A stretch of 64,000 nucleotides of DNA, taken from contig CADAHH010000007.1 in NCBI GenBank assembly GCA_902787685.1, positions 62,001 through 126,000 on the forward strand. Reading direction: 5' to 3'. The notes beneath the pieces were generated by a model, which saw only the letters and a program-made list of their open reading frames with translations, made no database searches and was not told the DNA's origin. Both the position numbers and the translations under genes were made by a program. Within the stretch, counting starts at the first letter, position 1, and each line of letters begins with the position of its first letter. Source of the stretch: an uncultured Eubacteriales bacterium. Lineage in GTDB: Bacteria > Bacillota > Clostridia > TANB77 > CAG-508. Below are positions 1 through 8,360 of the stretch, in pieces.

Positions 1-37
1 GTTTTAAATCTTCTCTGTTTACTACAAGTGATTTCAT
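1..37 (-). CDS. N-terminal fragment of an unidentified protein (possibly alanine racemase)
   Basis: The gene runs off the left edge, so only about 12 codons are visible (MKSLVVNREDLK). A GGAGG ribosome site lies 5 bases before the ATG, and the gene starts 14 bases after the stop of the FemABX gene on the same strand, so the two are probably co-transcribed. The start of a hydrophobic strand followed by an LK segment resembles alanine racemases, which would fit a cell-wall operon. Twelve residues cannot prove that. Confidence 0.35.
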   Translation of the reverse strand, partial: MKSLVVNREDLK

Positions 38-51
38 GTGTCCTCCATGTT

Positions 52-1098
52 TTATTTCTTAAACTTCAATTTCAATGCTCTTATATTTCTAAATGCTTTT
101 TCTGAGAATTTATATAGGTTATACATTAAAGGTTTATATGGCATATATACCTCTCCAACAAATTCTGTATATTCTGCTCCAAATCCTTTTTTCATTCTAT
201 ATAGGCCATTGCTATTATCTGCAATACCTGGTACACCTCTTAAATCATATATATCACTTTTTCTATTTAAAGCAATTTTGATCATTTCCCATTGTAATAG
301 ATAATTTGGCATTAAATTTCTATGCTCATTACTACTTGCACCATATAAATACCAGGTTTTATTTCCATACATTATTGGAATAACACCAGCTATTGGCTTT
401 CCTTCGTAATAAGCTAATAAAACCTTCATATGTTCAGGGCCTAATTCATCATACATTTTTTCAAAATACGCAAGTGGTCTAGTAATAAACCCATCTCTAA
501 TTCCTGTTGTTACCATTATTTTGTGAAAATCTTTTAAATCTTCTTTATTTCCTTCTTTTATAGTAACTCCCTTTTTAGTTGCTAAACGTACATTATATCT
601 TGTTTTTTGATGAAATGCTTTAAAAATTTCATCTTCTGTTTTTCCTTTTGTATCTAGTCTAAAAACATATCTTGGTTGTATTTCTTCTCTGAAGTTTTTA
701 GCATCATCTTTTATTGAAAATCCTAATTGTAGCATTATATTTTTAAAATCTTCATCATTACTTTTTATATCTGGCTCTATTCTTAAAACTATTGCATTAT
801 ATTTTTTTGCTAGTTCTTTAGCCCCTTCAGTTAATTGTTGCAATACTTCCATATCATGAATATCACATATTGGTCCTCTTGCCGAATACATTATATTACC
901 AAAAATAGGTATTTTTCTAACCCATACCATAAGTGAACCTATTATTTTTTTATTTTCATCTTCTGCAAGTATTACTTCTCTTTTCCAACTTGTTTTTACT
1001 CTTGCCCATTCTAGAGATTGCTGAAAATTGCATCTTTCGTGATTTTCTAAAAATTTTGTATATTCTTCTTCATCTGTTTTATTTTCTAATAATCTCAT
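52..1098 (-). CDS. FemABX-family peptidoglycan interpeptide-bridge aminoacyltransferase
   Basis: The 348-residue protein belongs to the FemABX (MurM/FemX) family, which transfers amino acids from aminoacyl-tRNA to the lysine of lipid II on the inner face of the membrane. Typical features are the N-terminal FQQSLEWARVK segment, the two GNAT-like halves, and the C-terminal YGASSNEHRNLMPNYLLQW and YDLRGVPG motifs. Length is normal for the family. A GGAAGG site lies upstream of the start. The amino acid added and the position (FemX-, FemA- or MurM-like) cannot be told from sequence alone. The family assignment is secure. Confidence 0.9.
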   Translation of the reverse strand: MRLLENKTDEEEYTKFLENHERCNFQQSLEWARVKTSWKREVILAEDENKKIIGSLMVWVRKIPIFGNIMYSARGPICDIHDMEVLQQLTEGAKELAKKYNAIVLRIEPDIKSNDEDFKNIMLQLGFSIKDDAKNFREEIQPRYVFRLDTKGKTEDEIFKAFHQKTRYNVRLATKKGVTIKEGNKEDLKDFHKIMVTTGIRDGFITRPLAYFEKMYDELGPEHMKVLLAYYEGKPIAGVIPIMYGNKTWYLYGASSNEHRNLMPNYLLQWEMIKIALNRKSDIYDLRGVPGIADNSNGLYRMKKGFGAEYTEFVGEVYMPYKPLMYNLYKFSEKAFRNIRALKLKFKK

Positions 1099-1239
1099 TA
1101 AAAATTCATCCTTCCTAATTTCGATATATATAGTATTGTTATTTTATGTTCTTATATTACACCATTTTTAGTTTTTTGTAAATAGAAAAAACGGAATTAA
1201 GATTTTCTAAAAAGCAAAGCTTTAAGAAAATCTACATTT

Positions 1240-1302
1240 CGCATATTTATCTTCTAAGAAAACTCACCACTAACGTGGATGACTTTTCTAAGAATATAAA
1301 AA
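1240..1302. repeat. Dispersed hairpin repeat, copy 1 (copy 2 at 43921-43983)
   Basis: About 61 bases are nearly identical, in inverted orientation, to 43921-43983. The repeat folds as nested stems: outer CTTAGAAAA with TTTTCTTAG and inner CCAC with GTGG. Compared with copy 2, the outer stem shows a compensatory A-T to G-C change. Just to the left, 1201-1232 forms a separate hairpin (GATTTTCT / AGAAAATC). Confidence 0.75.
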
Positions 1303-1340
1303 GCAAGTCTTAACGAAAATTTGTTAAAACTTGTTTTCTT
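1299..1340 (-). terminator. Rho-independent terminator of the phosphoribosyltransferase gene
   Basis: On the minus strand, just past the stop codon at 1343, a 12-13 bp imperfect stem (AAGTTTTAAC with GTTAAGACTT) is followed by GCTTTTTA. Confidence 0.65.
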
Positions 1341-1342
1341 TA

Positions 1343-1918
1343 TTAATAAAATATATTTTCAATTTTTTGATCTGGATGGTTCTCTTTCATATCAGCAGTT
1401 TCCCAAGGGTAAGTAAATAGTTTTTCCCTTGGCAAATCAACACCATAGAAACCTTTTTCAATTCCTTTTGGCATATTTTCTTCACCTCTTATACATATTG
1501 TAGAAAATAAAATTTTAGCTTTTGGTAAAGTTTTCTTTATTTCATCAAGAGCAGTATTGGCTGTATCCCCAGAACTAAATGTTCCTTCAACAACTAATAA
1601 AATTAGTTCTTTATTTTTGTCTAAATCTTTTAATGAATTTAATAGTATTATGTGATCATATATTCCATTTTGCTTTATCTTTTTTACTTGAATTGGTGCA
1701 AATTTTATTAAATTTAATTCATTTGCAATATAAACTGCAGGAACTGCACCACTACGTAAAATTGGTACAACATAATCAATTCTTATATTATTATTTTTAC
1801 AATAATCATCTATTTCTTTGGAAACTTTCAAACAATAATTCTTGAATTCATCATGCGACATATCTCTTATTTCAGCTTCATAATTAATTTTTTCATTACT
1901 TTTTGTATACTTCATCAT
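1343..1918 (-). CDS. Type I phosphoribosyltransferase family protein
   Basis: The 191-residue protein has the type I phosphoribosyltransferase fold: an early VVPILRSGAVPA strand-loop at about residues 50-61, and a PRPP-binding-like loop LVVEGTFSSGDTANTALDE at about residues 108-126, where the usual Asp-Asp is Val-Glu. The modified loop leaves the substrate base unclear, so this could be a purine salvage enzyme or a regulator. The start is ATGATG behind a GGGGGTG ribosome site. That leader is almost identical to the 5' end and -10 region of the tmRNA gene 570 bases away (see findings). A terminator follows the gene. Confidence 0.75.
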   Translation of the reverse strand: MMKYTKSNEKINYEAEIRDMSHDEFKNYCLKVSKEIDDYCKNNNIRIDYVVPILRSGAVPAVYIANELNLIKFAPIQVKKIKQNGIYDHIILLNSLKDLDKNKELILLVVEGTFSSGDTANTALDEIKKTLPKAKILFSTICIRGEENMPKGIEKGFYGVDLPREKLFTYPWETADMKENHPDQKIENIFY

Positions 1919-1950
1919 TACACCCCCAGTACATTTTTTATTATAATTTT

Positions 1951-2075
1951 AAAATCAATTAAAATTATTAAGATGTTCATTTTTGTGAATTTATCAAGCT
2001 GAAGGCGTGCAAGTGGTACGTCGAAGTTTGATGAATGAAGCAAAAATGTGCAGATTGATGATTTTAATTGATTTT
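1951..2075. repeat. Long imperfect palindrome, 125 bp
   Basis: The termini AAAATCAATTAAAAT (1951) and ATTTTAATTGATTTT (2061) are inverted repeats. The interior continues as an interrupted hairpin (TTCATTTTTG near 1977 against CAAAAATGTG near 2041; TCAAGCT against AGTTTGA). It looks like a small non-autonomous palindromic element or a structured leader between tmRNA and the phosphoribosyltransferase gene. I see no second copy in the window. Confidence 0.55.
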
Positions 2076-2142
2076 TGGTGGAGGTTAAGATCAGCTGTGC
2101 GAAACAAAGTAAGCTACAGATGTCTTATCCGAAATCATTAAA

Positions 2143-2497
2143 TGGTGGAGGTGAGGAGATTTGAACTCCTGTCCACTACCCCTTCCATATAAACTTCTCC
2201 GAGTGCAGTTTGCTAAAATTATTCATCTAAACTATACAAGCAAACATGTTTAGCTTAAATATATCTTTTAAATACCCTCTATTTTCAAAGATACCAAATA
2301 GATTTGTTTCCCACTAGTTTGACACCTTTTTACTATGCGTGGGAACATTGTAAAAGGCGTAGCTGCGCTTAGGCAGCTAATGCTAATTCTGTATTATCAG
2401 CGTTTAAATTTATTTTCGCTTTTTTATAGTGGCCGAAGCGACCATCCACTACTCGCTATTTATACTTCTAGAGCAATGTCGAAACCATTACACCCCC
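2143..2497 (-). ncRNA. ssrA: tmRNA (transfer-messenger RNA)
   Basis: This RNA rescues stalled ribosomes. The 5' end GGGGGTGTAATGGTTTCGAC and the 3' end, a T-arm (GGAGTTCAAATCTCC) followed by CACCTCCACCA, pair as a 7-bp acceptor stem with one G-U. The tag reading frame encodes AKINLNADNTELALAA followed by TAA, ending in the ALAA degron seen in Firmicutes tags. CCA is encoded. Length is about 355 bases. Confidence 0.97.
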
Positions 2498-2509
2498 AGT
2501 ACATATTTT

Positions 2510-2538
2510 ATTATACTATATTTTTGCTGAATTTACAA
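2510..2538 (-). promoter_or_regulatory. tmRNA promoter
   Basis: On the minus strand, TTGTAA (2533-2538) and TATAAT (2510-2515) are separated by exactly 17 bases, about 12 bases upstream of the mature tmRNA 5' end. Confidence 0.8.
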
Positions 2539-2565
2539 GGCAATGTTTTACAAAAACTATAGTAT

Positions 2566-2628
2566 GGTATGAAGTGAGAAGTGAGATTTTAAATTTTCTA
2601 TTCTCACTTCCCACTTCTCACTTCCAGC
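2566..2628. repeat. GAAGTGAGA-type simple hairpin
   Basis: GAAGTGAGAAGTGAGA and its complement TCTCACTTCCCACTTCTCAC face each other across an AT-rich loop. A related purine-rich stretch occurs at 22618-22715 near comF. No protein is encoded here. Placed between tmRNA and plsC. Confidence 0.5.
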
Positions 2629-2662
2629 TTCAATTTAAACATAAAGCTATAAATTTGCTATA

Positions 2663-3268
2663 TTAAATAGTAGTTAGTTTAACTATATCCTCCATAATTA
2701 TCTCTGTTACTTTTTCTGCTGTTTCCTTTTCTTTTTTTGCTTCTTTATATTCTTCTAATTGTAATGGCTTACCATATGTAATTGTTGCTTTTTTGAAAGG
2801 TTTTTCTCCACCTTTAATTCCAACTGGAATAACTTGAGCATCAGAATTTAGTGCAAAATATGCAACTCCTGTTTTTGGTTTAATTCCCTTTTTTAGGCCA
2901 TTTCTTGTACCTTCTGGAAACAAGGCTAATGCTTTATTTTGTTTTAAAGTCTTAAGTCCATCTTTCATAGGCCCTAAATCTTTTGCATTTCTTTTTACTA
3001 AAATAACATCAAAAACTTTTGCTAAATGTGCTAAATACCAATTTTTTGCAAGTTCTTCTTTTGCTAAAAATCTTGTATCATCTCTTTTACATGTAACTTC
3101 CATGAGTGGTGCATCTAAAAAGCTCCTATGATTTCCGCAAAAAATTACAGGCCCATTTTTAGGAATATTTTCTAATCCAATTACTTGAATTCTATATACT
3201 ATTTTTAAATACACAAATATTAACAATCTTATAAGATATCTTTTTATTTTATAGTATGTATTTTTCAA
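2663..3268 (-). CDS. plsC: 1-acyl-sn-glycerol-3-phosphate acyltransferase
   Basis: The 201-residue membrane-associated enzyme acylates lysophosphatidate to phosphatidate in phospholipid synthesis. The catalytic HX4D box is NHRSFLDAP at about residue 46, and the glycerol-phosphate-binding FPEGTRNG motif is at about residue 117. A hydrophobic N-terminal segment (LIRLLIFVYLKIVY) anchors it. It follows cmk by 73 bases on the same strand, the common Clostridia order cmk-plsC. Confidence 0.93.
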   Translation of the reverse strand: MKNTYYKIKRYLIRLLIFVYLKIVYRIQVIGLENIPKNGPVIFCGNHRSFLDAPLMEVTCKRDDTRFLAKEELAKNWYLAHLAKVFDVILVKRNAKDLGPMKDGLKTLKQNKALALFPEGTRNGLKKGIKPKTGVAYFALNSDAQVIPVGIKGGEKPFKKATITYGKPLQLEEYKEAKKEKETAEKVTEIIMEDIVKLTTI

Positions 3269-3341
3269 ATTAATCCCCCCTTCTTTTAGTTACAGTGACT
3301 AAATAGCACAAAATCGAAATATTACATTAATTTTCCATCGC

Positions 3342-4013
3342 CTAATTAGCCTTTTTTTCATCTATTATTTCAATTACTCTATTTACTACTTCTTCTATTG
3401 TCATATTAGATGAATCAATATAAATTGCATCTTCTGCTTGTTTTAGAGGAGCTACATTACTGGTTTTATCATTTTTATCTCTAATTATTATACTTTCTAA
3501 TATTTCTTCATATGGAGTATTAATTCCCTTTTCCCTATTTTGTTTAAATCTTCTTTTTGCTCTTTCTTCTGGGGTTGCATCTAAATAAATCTTTACATCT
3601 GCATTAGGAAATACATTAGTTCCAATATCTCTGCCTTCCATAATTACATATTTTCCTTCTGCAATTTTCCTTGATAAGGTAGTTATGTTTTCTCTTACAA
3701 TTACAATATGAGAAACTGGAGATACTAATTCATCTACATCTTTTTCTCTTATTCTTTTAGTTACGTCCTCCCCATTTAAAAAAACTAAATCTTGACCATT
3801 CTCTTTTTTAAATTCTATATTTACACTATCTAAACATTTTTTAATACTTGTGATATCATCTAATTCTATATTATTTTTTATTATATATAAAGTTACACAT
3901 CTATATAAAGCTCCTGTATCAATATATACCAAATTTCTTTTTTCTCCAACTAATTTTGTAATTGTACCTTTTCCGCTTCCAGCAGGTCCATCAACTGCAA
4001 CAACAAATCCCAT
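3342..4013 (-). CDS. cmk: Cytidylate kinase
   Basis: The 223-residue cytosolic enzyme phosphorylates (d)CMP to (d)CDP with ATP. The P-loop is DGPAGSGKGT at residues 7-16, the YIDTGALYR and VIMEGRDIGTNVFPNADVKIYLDA motifs are typical, and length matches the family. It is first in a cmk-plsC pair. Repeats fill the region upstream, so the promoter is not obvious. Confidence 0.96.
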   Translation of the reverse strand: MGFVVAVDGPAGSGKGTITKLVGEKRNLVYIDTGALYRCVTLYIIKNNIELDDITSIKKCLDSVNIEFKKENGQDLVFLNGEDVTKRIREKDVDELVSPVSHIVIVRENITTLSRKIAEGKYVIMEGRDIGTNVFPNADVKIYLDATPEERAKRRFKQNREKGINTPYEEILESIIIRDKNDKTSNVAPLKQAEDAIYIDSSNMTIEEVVNRVIEIIDEKKAN

Positions 4014-4080
4014 GATTCATTCCTCTACTTTCTATTTTTATTTTTCTTATTCTATCACATAAAAATAATTATTGTCAATT

Positions 4081-4304
4081 TGGGACCGGGTACTTTTTGC
4101 ACATTGGTAAATTGGTAAATTGGGACCGGGTATTTTTTGCACATTTATAAAAAATAACTAATCCGCGTCAGCATTTCGTTTTATAAAATCCGTATGGTGG
4201 GTATCCCTAAAGGGGGTACCATAGGATTTTATAAAATGATATGCGGTTAAACAGGATTAGTTATTTTCATTGTTGTGCAAAAAGTACCCGGTCCCAAATT
4301 ACCA
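4081..4304. repeat. Composite palindromic element: GGGACCGGGTA outer arms around a 117-bp inner element
   Basis: The inner element (4151-4267) has 14-base inverted ends AAAATAACTAATCC / GGATTAGTTATTTT and a central hairpin (AAAATCC.ATGGT ... ACCAT.GGATTTT). Flanking it are inverted TTTGGGACCGGGTA(T/C)TTTTTGCACA arms at 4120 and 4281. A further GGGACCGGGTACTTTTTGCAC copy sits at 4082. Related copies are at 24164-24310 (same outer arms) and 39466-39578 (inner part only). There are no genes in this stretch. Confidence 0.8.
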
Positions 4305-4306
4305 AA

Positions 4307-5209
4307 TTAGCATTTATAAATCTTCGCACCTAAATTATTTAGCTTTTCATCTAGATTTTCGTACCCTCTTAATATATATTCTATATTGTCTATCTTTGTC
4401 GTTCCTTTGGCAACTAAACCTGCTAATACCATACTTGCGCCACCTCGTAAATCTGTTGCAATAACTTTAGACCCATATAGTTTTTTAGTACCTTTTATTA
4501 TTGCGCTTTTACTTTCTAGTTTGATTTTTGCCCCCATTTTTTGAAGTTCTGTTAAATATTTAAATCTATTTTCAAAAATATTTTCTGTTATTATTGATGT
4601 TCCATTTGCAATTGTTAAACATGCCCCCATTATTGCTTGCATATCTGTTGGAAATCCTGGATATGGCATTGTTTTTATATCTATAGATTTTAATTTTTTT
4701 GGTGCTTTTAATTGTATCTCTTTATTTTTTACGCTTATCTCGCATCCCATTTCTTCAAATTTATCTAAAACAGGTGCTATGTGTTTTAACTCAACATTTT
4801 TTAGTATAACATCTCCCCCGGTAATTGCTGTAGCTCCTAAAAGAGTTCCAGCTTCTATTCTATCAGGCATTATATTATAGCTTACATCTTTTAAATTATT
4901 TACTCCTTGAATTTTTATAATATTCGTTCCCGCTCCACTTATTTTTGCCCCCATAGCATTTAAAAACTTTTGTAAATCAACTATTTCTGGTTCCATTGCT
5001 GCATTGATTATTTTAGTTGTTCCTTTTCCTAAAACTGCTAAAAGCATAATATTTTCTGTTGCTCCTACACTTGGAAAATCTAAATTGATATCTGTAGGTA
5101 TTATTTCTTGAGCCTCACAATTAATTTTTCCATAGTCTTTATTTATTTTTACTCCAAGTTTTTCAAATGCTTTTAAATGTAGGTCAATTGGTCTTGCTCC
5201 AATATCACA
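4307..5209 (-). pseudogene. murA: murA 3' part, separated from its 5' part by an integrated element
   Basis: The open frame runs from the element border to the stop and reads GGCDIGARPIDLHLKAFEKLG onward, the C-terminal two thirds of UDP-N-acetylglucosamine 1-carboxyvinyltransferase (first committed step of peptidoglycan synthesis, target of fosfomycin). The 5' part is at 18077-18433. No ribosome site is evident at the junction. A shorter product from the Met at 5047 would lack the catalytic loop. Excision should rebuild the gene. Many Firmicutes have a second MurA, so loss may be tolerated, but none is visible here. Confidence 0.9.
5201..5209. other. attR-like element border
   Basis: TGTGATATT (minus strand) matches TGCGATATT at the other border (18080-18088). 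Both encode Cys-Asp-Ile of the MurA catalytic loop, so the crossover lies in or next to the fosfomycin-target Cys codon. The recombinase stop codon TGA lies inside this core. Confidence 0.75.
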
Positions 5210-6848
5210 TCCTCCTGTTTGTGATAGTTTGTGGATACATAAATTTTAAATGGAATGCTAATCCTCCATTTTCATATAATTCGTTATACATTGTTTCTGT
5301 TAAGTTGTATTCTTCTTTTATTGTTGGTGTTATCTCTTGCTTATCAAAAACTACTATTTTATCAAATAGCCTTGATAATTCTTCTTTGGTTAGTCCATTA
5401 GCTTTAATATCATCTATTGCCTTAAATATTAAATCTTCTTTATCTTCTAATTTGTTTAATGTATTAAATTTGGTTTCTACTTCTTGCAATTTTTCTTTTT
5501 CATATTTTATCTTCTTTTCTAGTTCTTGCTTTTTATCTTTGTATATAAATTCTGGTATTAAGTCATTTAGCTTATCTTCATAAACTTGCTTAAATTGCTT
5601 TTCTAACTTTTCTAATGTTTGTTTTGATTTGTTTAAATCTTTTTCTAGTGTTACTTTATTTGTAGATATTGCTTTTACATTGTCCATAACAAAGTTTTTA
5701 AATTCTGGATTACTTACAAGATTATCTATATATGCATTTACAATTCTATCTAAATATTCAATTCTCATTCTGTGTGGTTTGCATCCATAATCTGGTCTTA
5801 TATCTTTTATCGCTCCCTCATTACTATATTTTTTACATAAATAACTATCTGGTCTTTTTCTTGTTCCAGTATTTCCTTTTCTTTTATACATAGGTCGCCC
5901 ACATCTTCCACAATATAAAAGTCCTGAATATAAGTTATTTTCTGTATCTACAAATTTGAATCCATTATTAATTTTATCACTTTCTCTTTTTCTTTTCTTC
6001 CTAATCTTCTGCACCTTTTCAAATAATTCTTTATTTATAATTGGTTCGTGATGATTTTCTATTATAGTCCATTCTTGTTCTGGTTTAACTCTTGTTTTTT
6101 TAGATTTAAAACTTAATTTTTCTGTATGCCCTCCAACATAATCTCCTGTATATCTTCTATCATCTAAAATTCTTACAATATGCTGTGCTTTCCAATTTGC
6201 TGTTTGTTTTGCATTTACAAAGCCTCGTGACTGAGATGGTGTTGGTACTCCTTTTTTATTTAAATGTGTTGCAATTTTTTGATATCCCCAACATTTAGAA
6301 TATAGTTCAAATATTTCTTGCACCACAGGTGCTGTTTCTTCATTTATAACCAGCCTCTTTCCATCTTTGTCATATCCGTAGATTGCTTTTACTAATAAGT
6401 CTCCCTCTTCTATTTTATGTCTCAAATTTCTTCTTATATTTTTACTATCATCTCTTGCTCTTCTTTCATTAAACCATGCATATAGTCCAAACATTTCCTC
6501 ATTATATTGCTCGTCTTCAAATATTATTTCTACACCTTGTTCTTCTAAATACTCTACAAATTCTAATGCCTCCCTTTGATTCCTTCCAAGTCTTGCGGAA
6601 TTTTTGAAAACTATTACATCTATCTCTTTTTTTCTTGCTCTTTCTCTAATATCATCAAACCTACTAAAGTCTGTTCCACTTTTATCATCATCCATTATAA
6701 TGTCTACAATATTGGTATATCCATGACTTTTACAATATTTAATTAACAAATCTCTTTGTGTTTCTATTCTTTCATAGTTTTCTCCATAGTCATCTCTGCT
6801 CTCTCTACAATAGATTACTACTCTTTTTTCACTGTTTTGTTTTTGCAT
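5205..6848 (-). CDS. Large serine recombinase (integrase of the element)
   Basis: 547 residues counted from the ATG at 6848, which has a good GGAGG site; upstream Met codons lack one. Order: resolvase catalytic domain with YCRESRDD (nucleophile Ser17) and NSARLGRNQREALEFVEYL; recombinase domain (AIYGYDKDGKRL ... GYQKIATHLNKKGVPTPS); zinc ribbon (YCGRCGRP ... YLCKKY, with later Cys); C-terminal coiled coil at about 410-490. It should cut and rejoin attP with murA. Its last codons and stop lie in the att core, overlapping murA on the same strand by 5 bases. Confidence 0.95.
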   Translation of the reverse strand: MQKQNSEKRVVIYCRESRDDYGENYERIETQRDLLIKYCKSHGYTNIVDIIMDDDKSGTDFSRFDDIRERARKKEIDVIVFKNSARLGRNQREALEFVEYLEEQGVEIIFEDEQYNEEMFGLYAWFNERRARDDSKNIRRNLRHKIEEGDLLVKAIYGYDKDGKRLVINEETAPVVQEIFELYSKCWGYQKIATHLNKKGVPTPSQSRGFVNAKQTANWKAQHIVRILDDRRYTGDYVGGHTEKLSFKSKKTRVKPEQEWTIIENHHEPIINKELFEKVQKIRKKRKRESDKINNGFKFVDTENNLYSGLLYCGRCGRPMYKRKGNTGTRKRPDSYLCKKYSNEGAIKDIRPDYGCKPHRMRIEYLDRIVNAYIDNLVSNPEFKNFVMDNVKAISTNKVTLEKDLNKSKQTLEKLEKQFKQVYEDKLNDLIPEFIYKDKKQELEKKIKYEKEKLQEVETKFNTLNKLEDKEDLIFKAIDDIKANGLTKEELSRLFDKIVVFDKQEITPTIKEEYNLTETMYNELYENGGLAFHLKFMYPQTITNRRM

Positions 6849-6935
6849 GATATACCTCCAATTTTTTTGATATTTTAACAATGTATCAATAACGCATTCA
6901 AAACACAATTTCTTATTGTTGCTATTATATATAAA

Positions 6936-7000
6936 AAGCCCTAAAATTTCAAGTTTTTTTCTTAAAATTTTAGAACTTTTTTCAGATGACTACATTTTGT
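6936..7000 (-). terminator. Terminator-like repeat upstream of the recombinase gene (copy 1)
   Basis: On the minus strand, CTAAAATTTTAAG pairs with CTTGAAATTTTAG, followed by GGCTTTTTATAT. The preceding TGTAGTCATCTGAAAAAAGT is nearly identical to a copy at 18512-18582, outside the element and upstream of the murA 5' part. It may terminate transcription or form an attenuator before each gene. Confidence 0.6.
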
Positions 7001-7004
7001 TGCC

Positions 7005-7029
7005 AACTGGTTACAATTTGTACCCAGTT
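7005..7029. promoter_or_regulatory. 25-bp operator-like palindrome
   Basis: AACTGGTTACA-ATT-TGTACCCAGTT has 11-base arms with one mismatch. It has the same ACA-ATT-TGT centre and spacing as palindromes at 8302 and 9031. It touches the stop codon of the small zinc-finger gene. Confidence 0.55.
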
Positions 7030-7391
7030 CAACTCACAAGAAATTTTTGTAAGTTCATTTTATTTATACTTTCCAATTCTTCAACTTTAGTTGACTTTTT
7101 TATTTTATCTATATCTTGTTGTAATAACCTTTTATAATTATCATACTCTTCTAACGGCACTTCATTAAGTATTTTTAATGTTAAATATCTATTAGTTAGC
7201 ATATTACTCTGCACCTTTGGTAATCTTTTTTTATTACATAGAAACATTATTTTTCGATTAAGTTCTGCTTCTCCATTTAAATTTTTAATATCATCTATAT
7301 GCATTGATAAACATGTTTTCTTTAAACAACCTATTCCAAAATTATACTTTGTATTACTTATTTTTCTACCACATAGCATACATCTTTCCAT
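7029..7391 (-). CDS. Small zinc-finger-like protein of the element
   Basis: The 120-residue protein begins MERCMLCGRKISNTKYNFGIGCLKKTC. The CxxCGRxI...GxGCxKK layout resembles short treble-clef/zinc-ribbon domains (DUF6011-like) seen in phage and mobile-element proteins. The rest is charged and helical. A GGAG site lies 8 bases before the ATG. I do not know its function. Position between integrase and membrane protein suggests an element housekeeping role. Confidence 0.6.
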   Translation of the reverse strand: MERCMLCGRKISNTKYNFGIGCLKKTCLSMHIDDIKNLNGEAELNRKIMFLCNKKRLPKVQSNMLTNRYLTLKILNEVPLEEYDNYKRLLQQDIDKIKKSTKVEELESINKMNLQKFLVS

Positions 7392-7469
7392 ATTTCTTTC
7401 TCCAAATAAATACTAAATATATTATATATTATATATTTTACAATATATGTCATTTTTTTACAATTGATT

Positions 7470-8255
7470 TTACCAAACTTCTGTAACGAGTAATAACTTT
7501 TTTAATTTTTCATTTTTTGCCATATAATATGCATAACCATGATTCCAATTATTAGTTTTATATGGCTTACTATCAAATAAATAAATTTCACTATTAATGA
7601 AAAATTCTTCTCCCTCTTTATACTCAAATATTACTGGTGTATCTATACCATATTTATCATATAAATCATTAAAATTAATTCCTTTAGTTTCTATTATTTC
7701 TTTAACCTGATCCTTATATCTTTCCATATATTCATCTATTCTGTCATTATCCATTTCTAGCAATAATTCAAAACAAAATCCACCTTGCAAAAATTGTGGT
7801 CTATAATAAAATTTAACTTTATTATTATGTATTAAATCTTGTGGTATTTCTTTTGGAAATTGAAATCTTATTTTCTCATATCCAGCTATATTACAAATAT
7901 GTTTATATCTCAAAGGATTGTTCTCATAAGAAGTTCCTTCTTTAACCATAACAAATATGAGGGTATAAAAACTAACTATTAAAAACAATATTATTAGAAT
8001 AATTGAAATTATTTTGCCCTTCCTTACGTTTATTTTTTCATTCTTTGTAAAAAAATACAGCAATATTATTAATACAATTGGAATAATTAATATTAATGAA
8101 CTTATTAGATGTGTATTTATTGTACAAAAATTATATTGCCAGAACCAAAATGCATAATTTATTGATAATAATGTTATTGTTATTATATAAAACTTATTAT
8201 ATTTTACTGCTTTATTATTATTGTTATTTCCAAATAAATAGTCATACTTTTCCAT
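7470..8255 (-). CDS. Uncharacterised membrane protein of the element
   Basis: About 261 residues starting at MEKYDYLFGNNNN, chosen because GAGG lies 6 bases upstream. Three hydrophobic segments lie in the N-terminal half (YIITITLLSINYAFWFW; SSLILIIPIVLIILLYFF; IISIILIILFLIVSFYTLIFV), followed by an about 150-residue soluble domain rich in aromatic and acidic residues. No family recognised. The palindrome at 8302-8326 lies 47 bases upstream, so it may be controlled with the BRO genes. Confidence 0.6.
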   Translation of the reverse strand: MEKYDYLFGNNNNNKAVKYNKFYIITITLLSINYAFWFWQYNFCTINTHLISSLILIIPIVLIILLYFFTKNEKINVRKGKIISIILIILFLIVSFYTLIFVMVKEGTSYENNPLRYKHICNIAGYEKIRFQFPKEIPQDLIHNNKVKFYYRPQFLQGGFCFELLLEMDNDRIDEYMERYKDQVKEIIETKGINFNDLYDKYGIDTPVIFEYKEGEEFFINSEIYLFDSKPYKTNNWNHGYAYYMAKNEKLKKLLLVTEVW

Positions 8256-8301
8256 ATAATTCCTCATTTCTATAGTTTGCAAGATATTATTCTACCTATT
8301 G

Positions 8302-8326
8302 AAATGGTAACAATTTGTTACCATTT
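8302..8326. promoter_or_regulatory. 25-bp perfect operator-like palindrome
   Basis: AAATGGTAACA-ATT-TGTTACCATTT has perfect 11-base arms around ATT. It lies between the BRO-family gene and the membrane protein gene. The core GGTNACAATTTGTNACC is shared with 9031-9055 and nearly with 7005-7029. Confidence 0.65.
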
Positions 8327-8360
8327 GATTAGCAATACTAACCAAATGAATTTTTATTAG

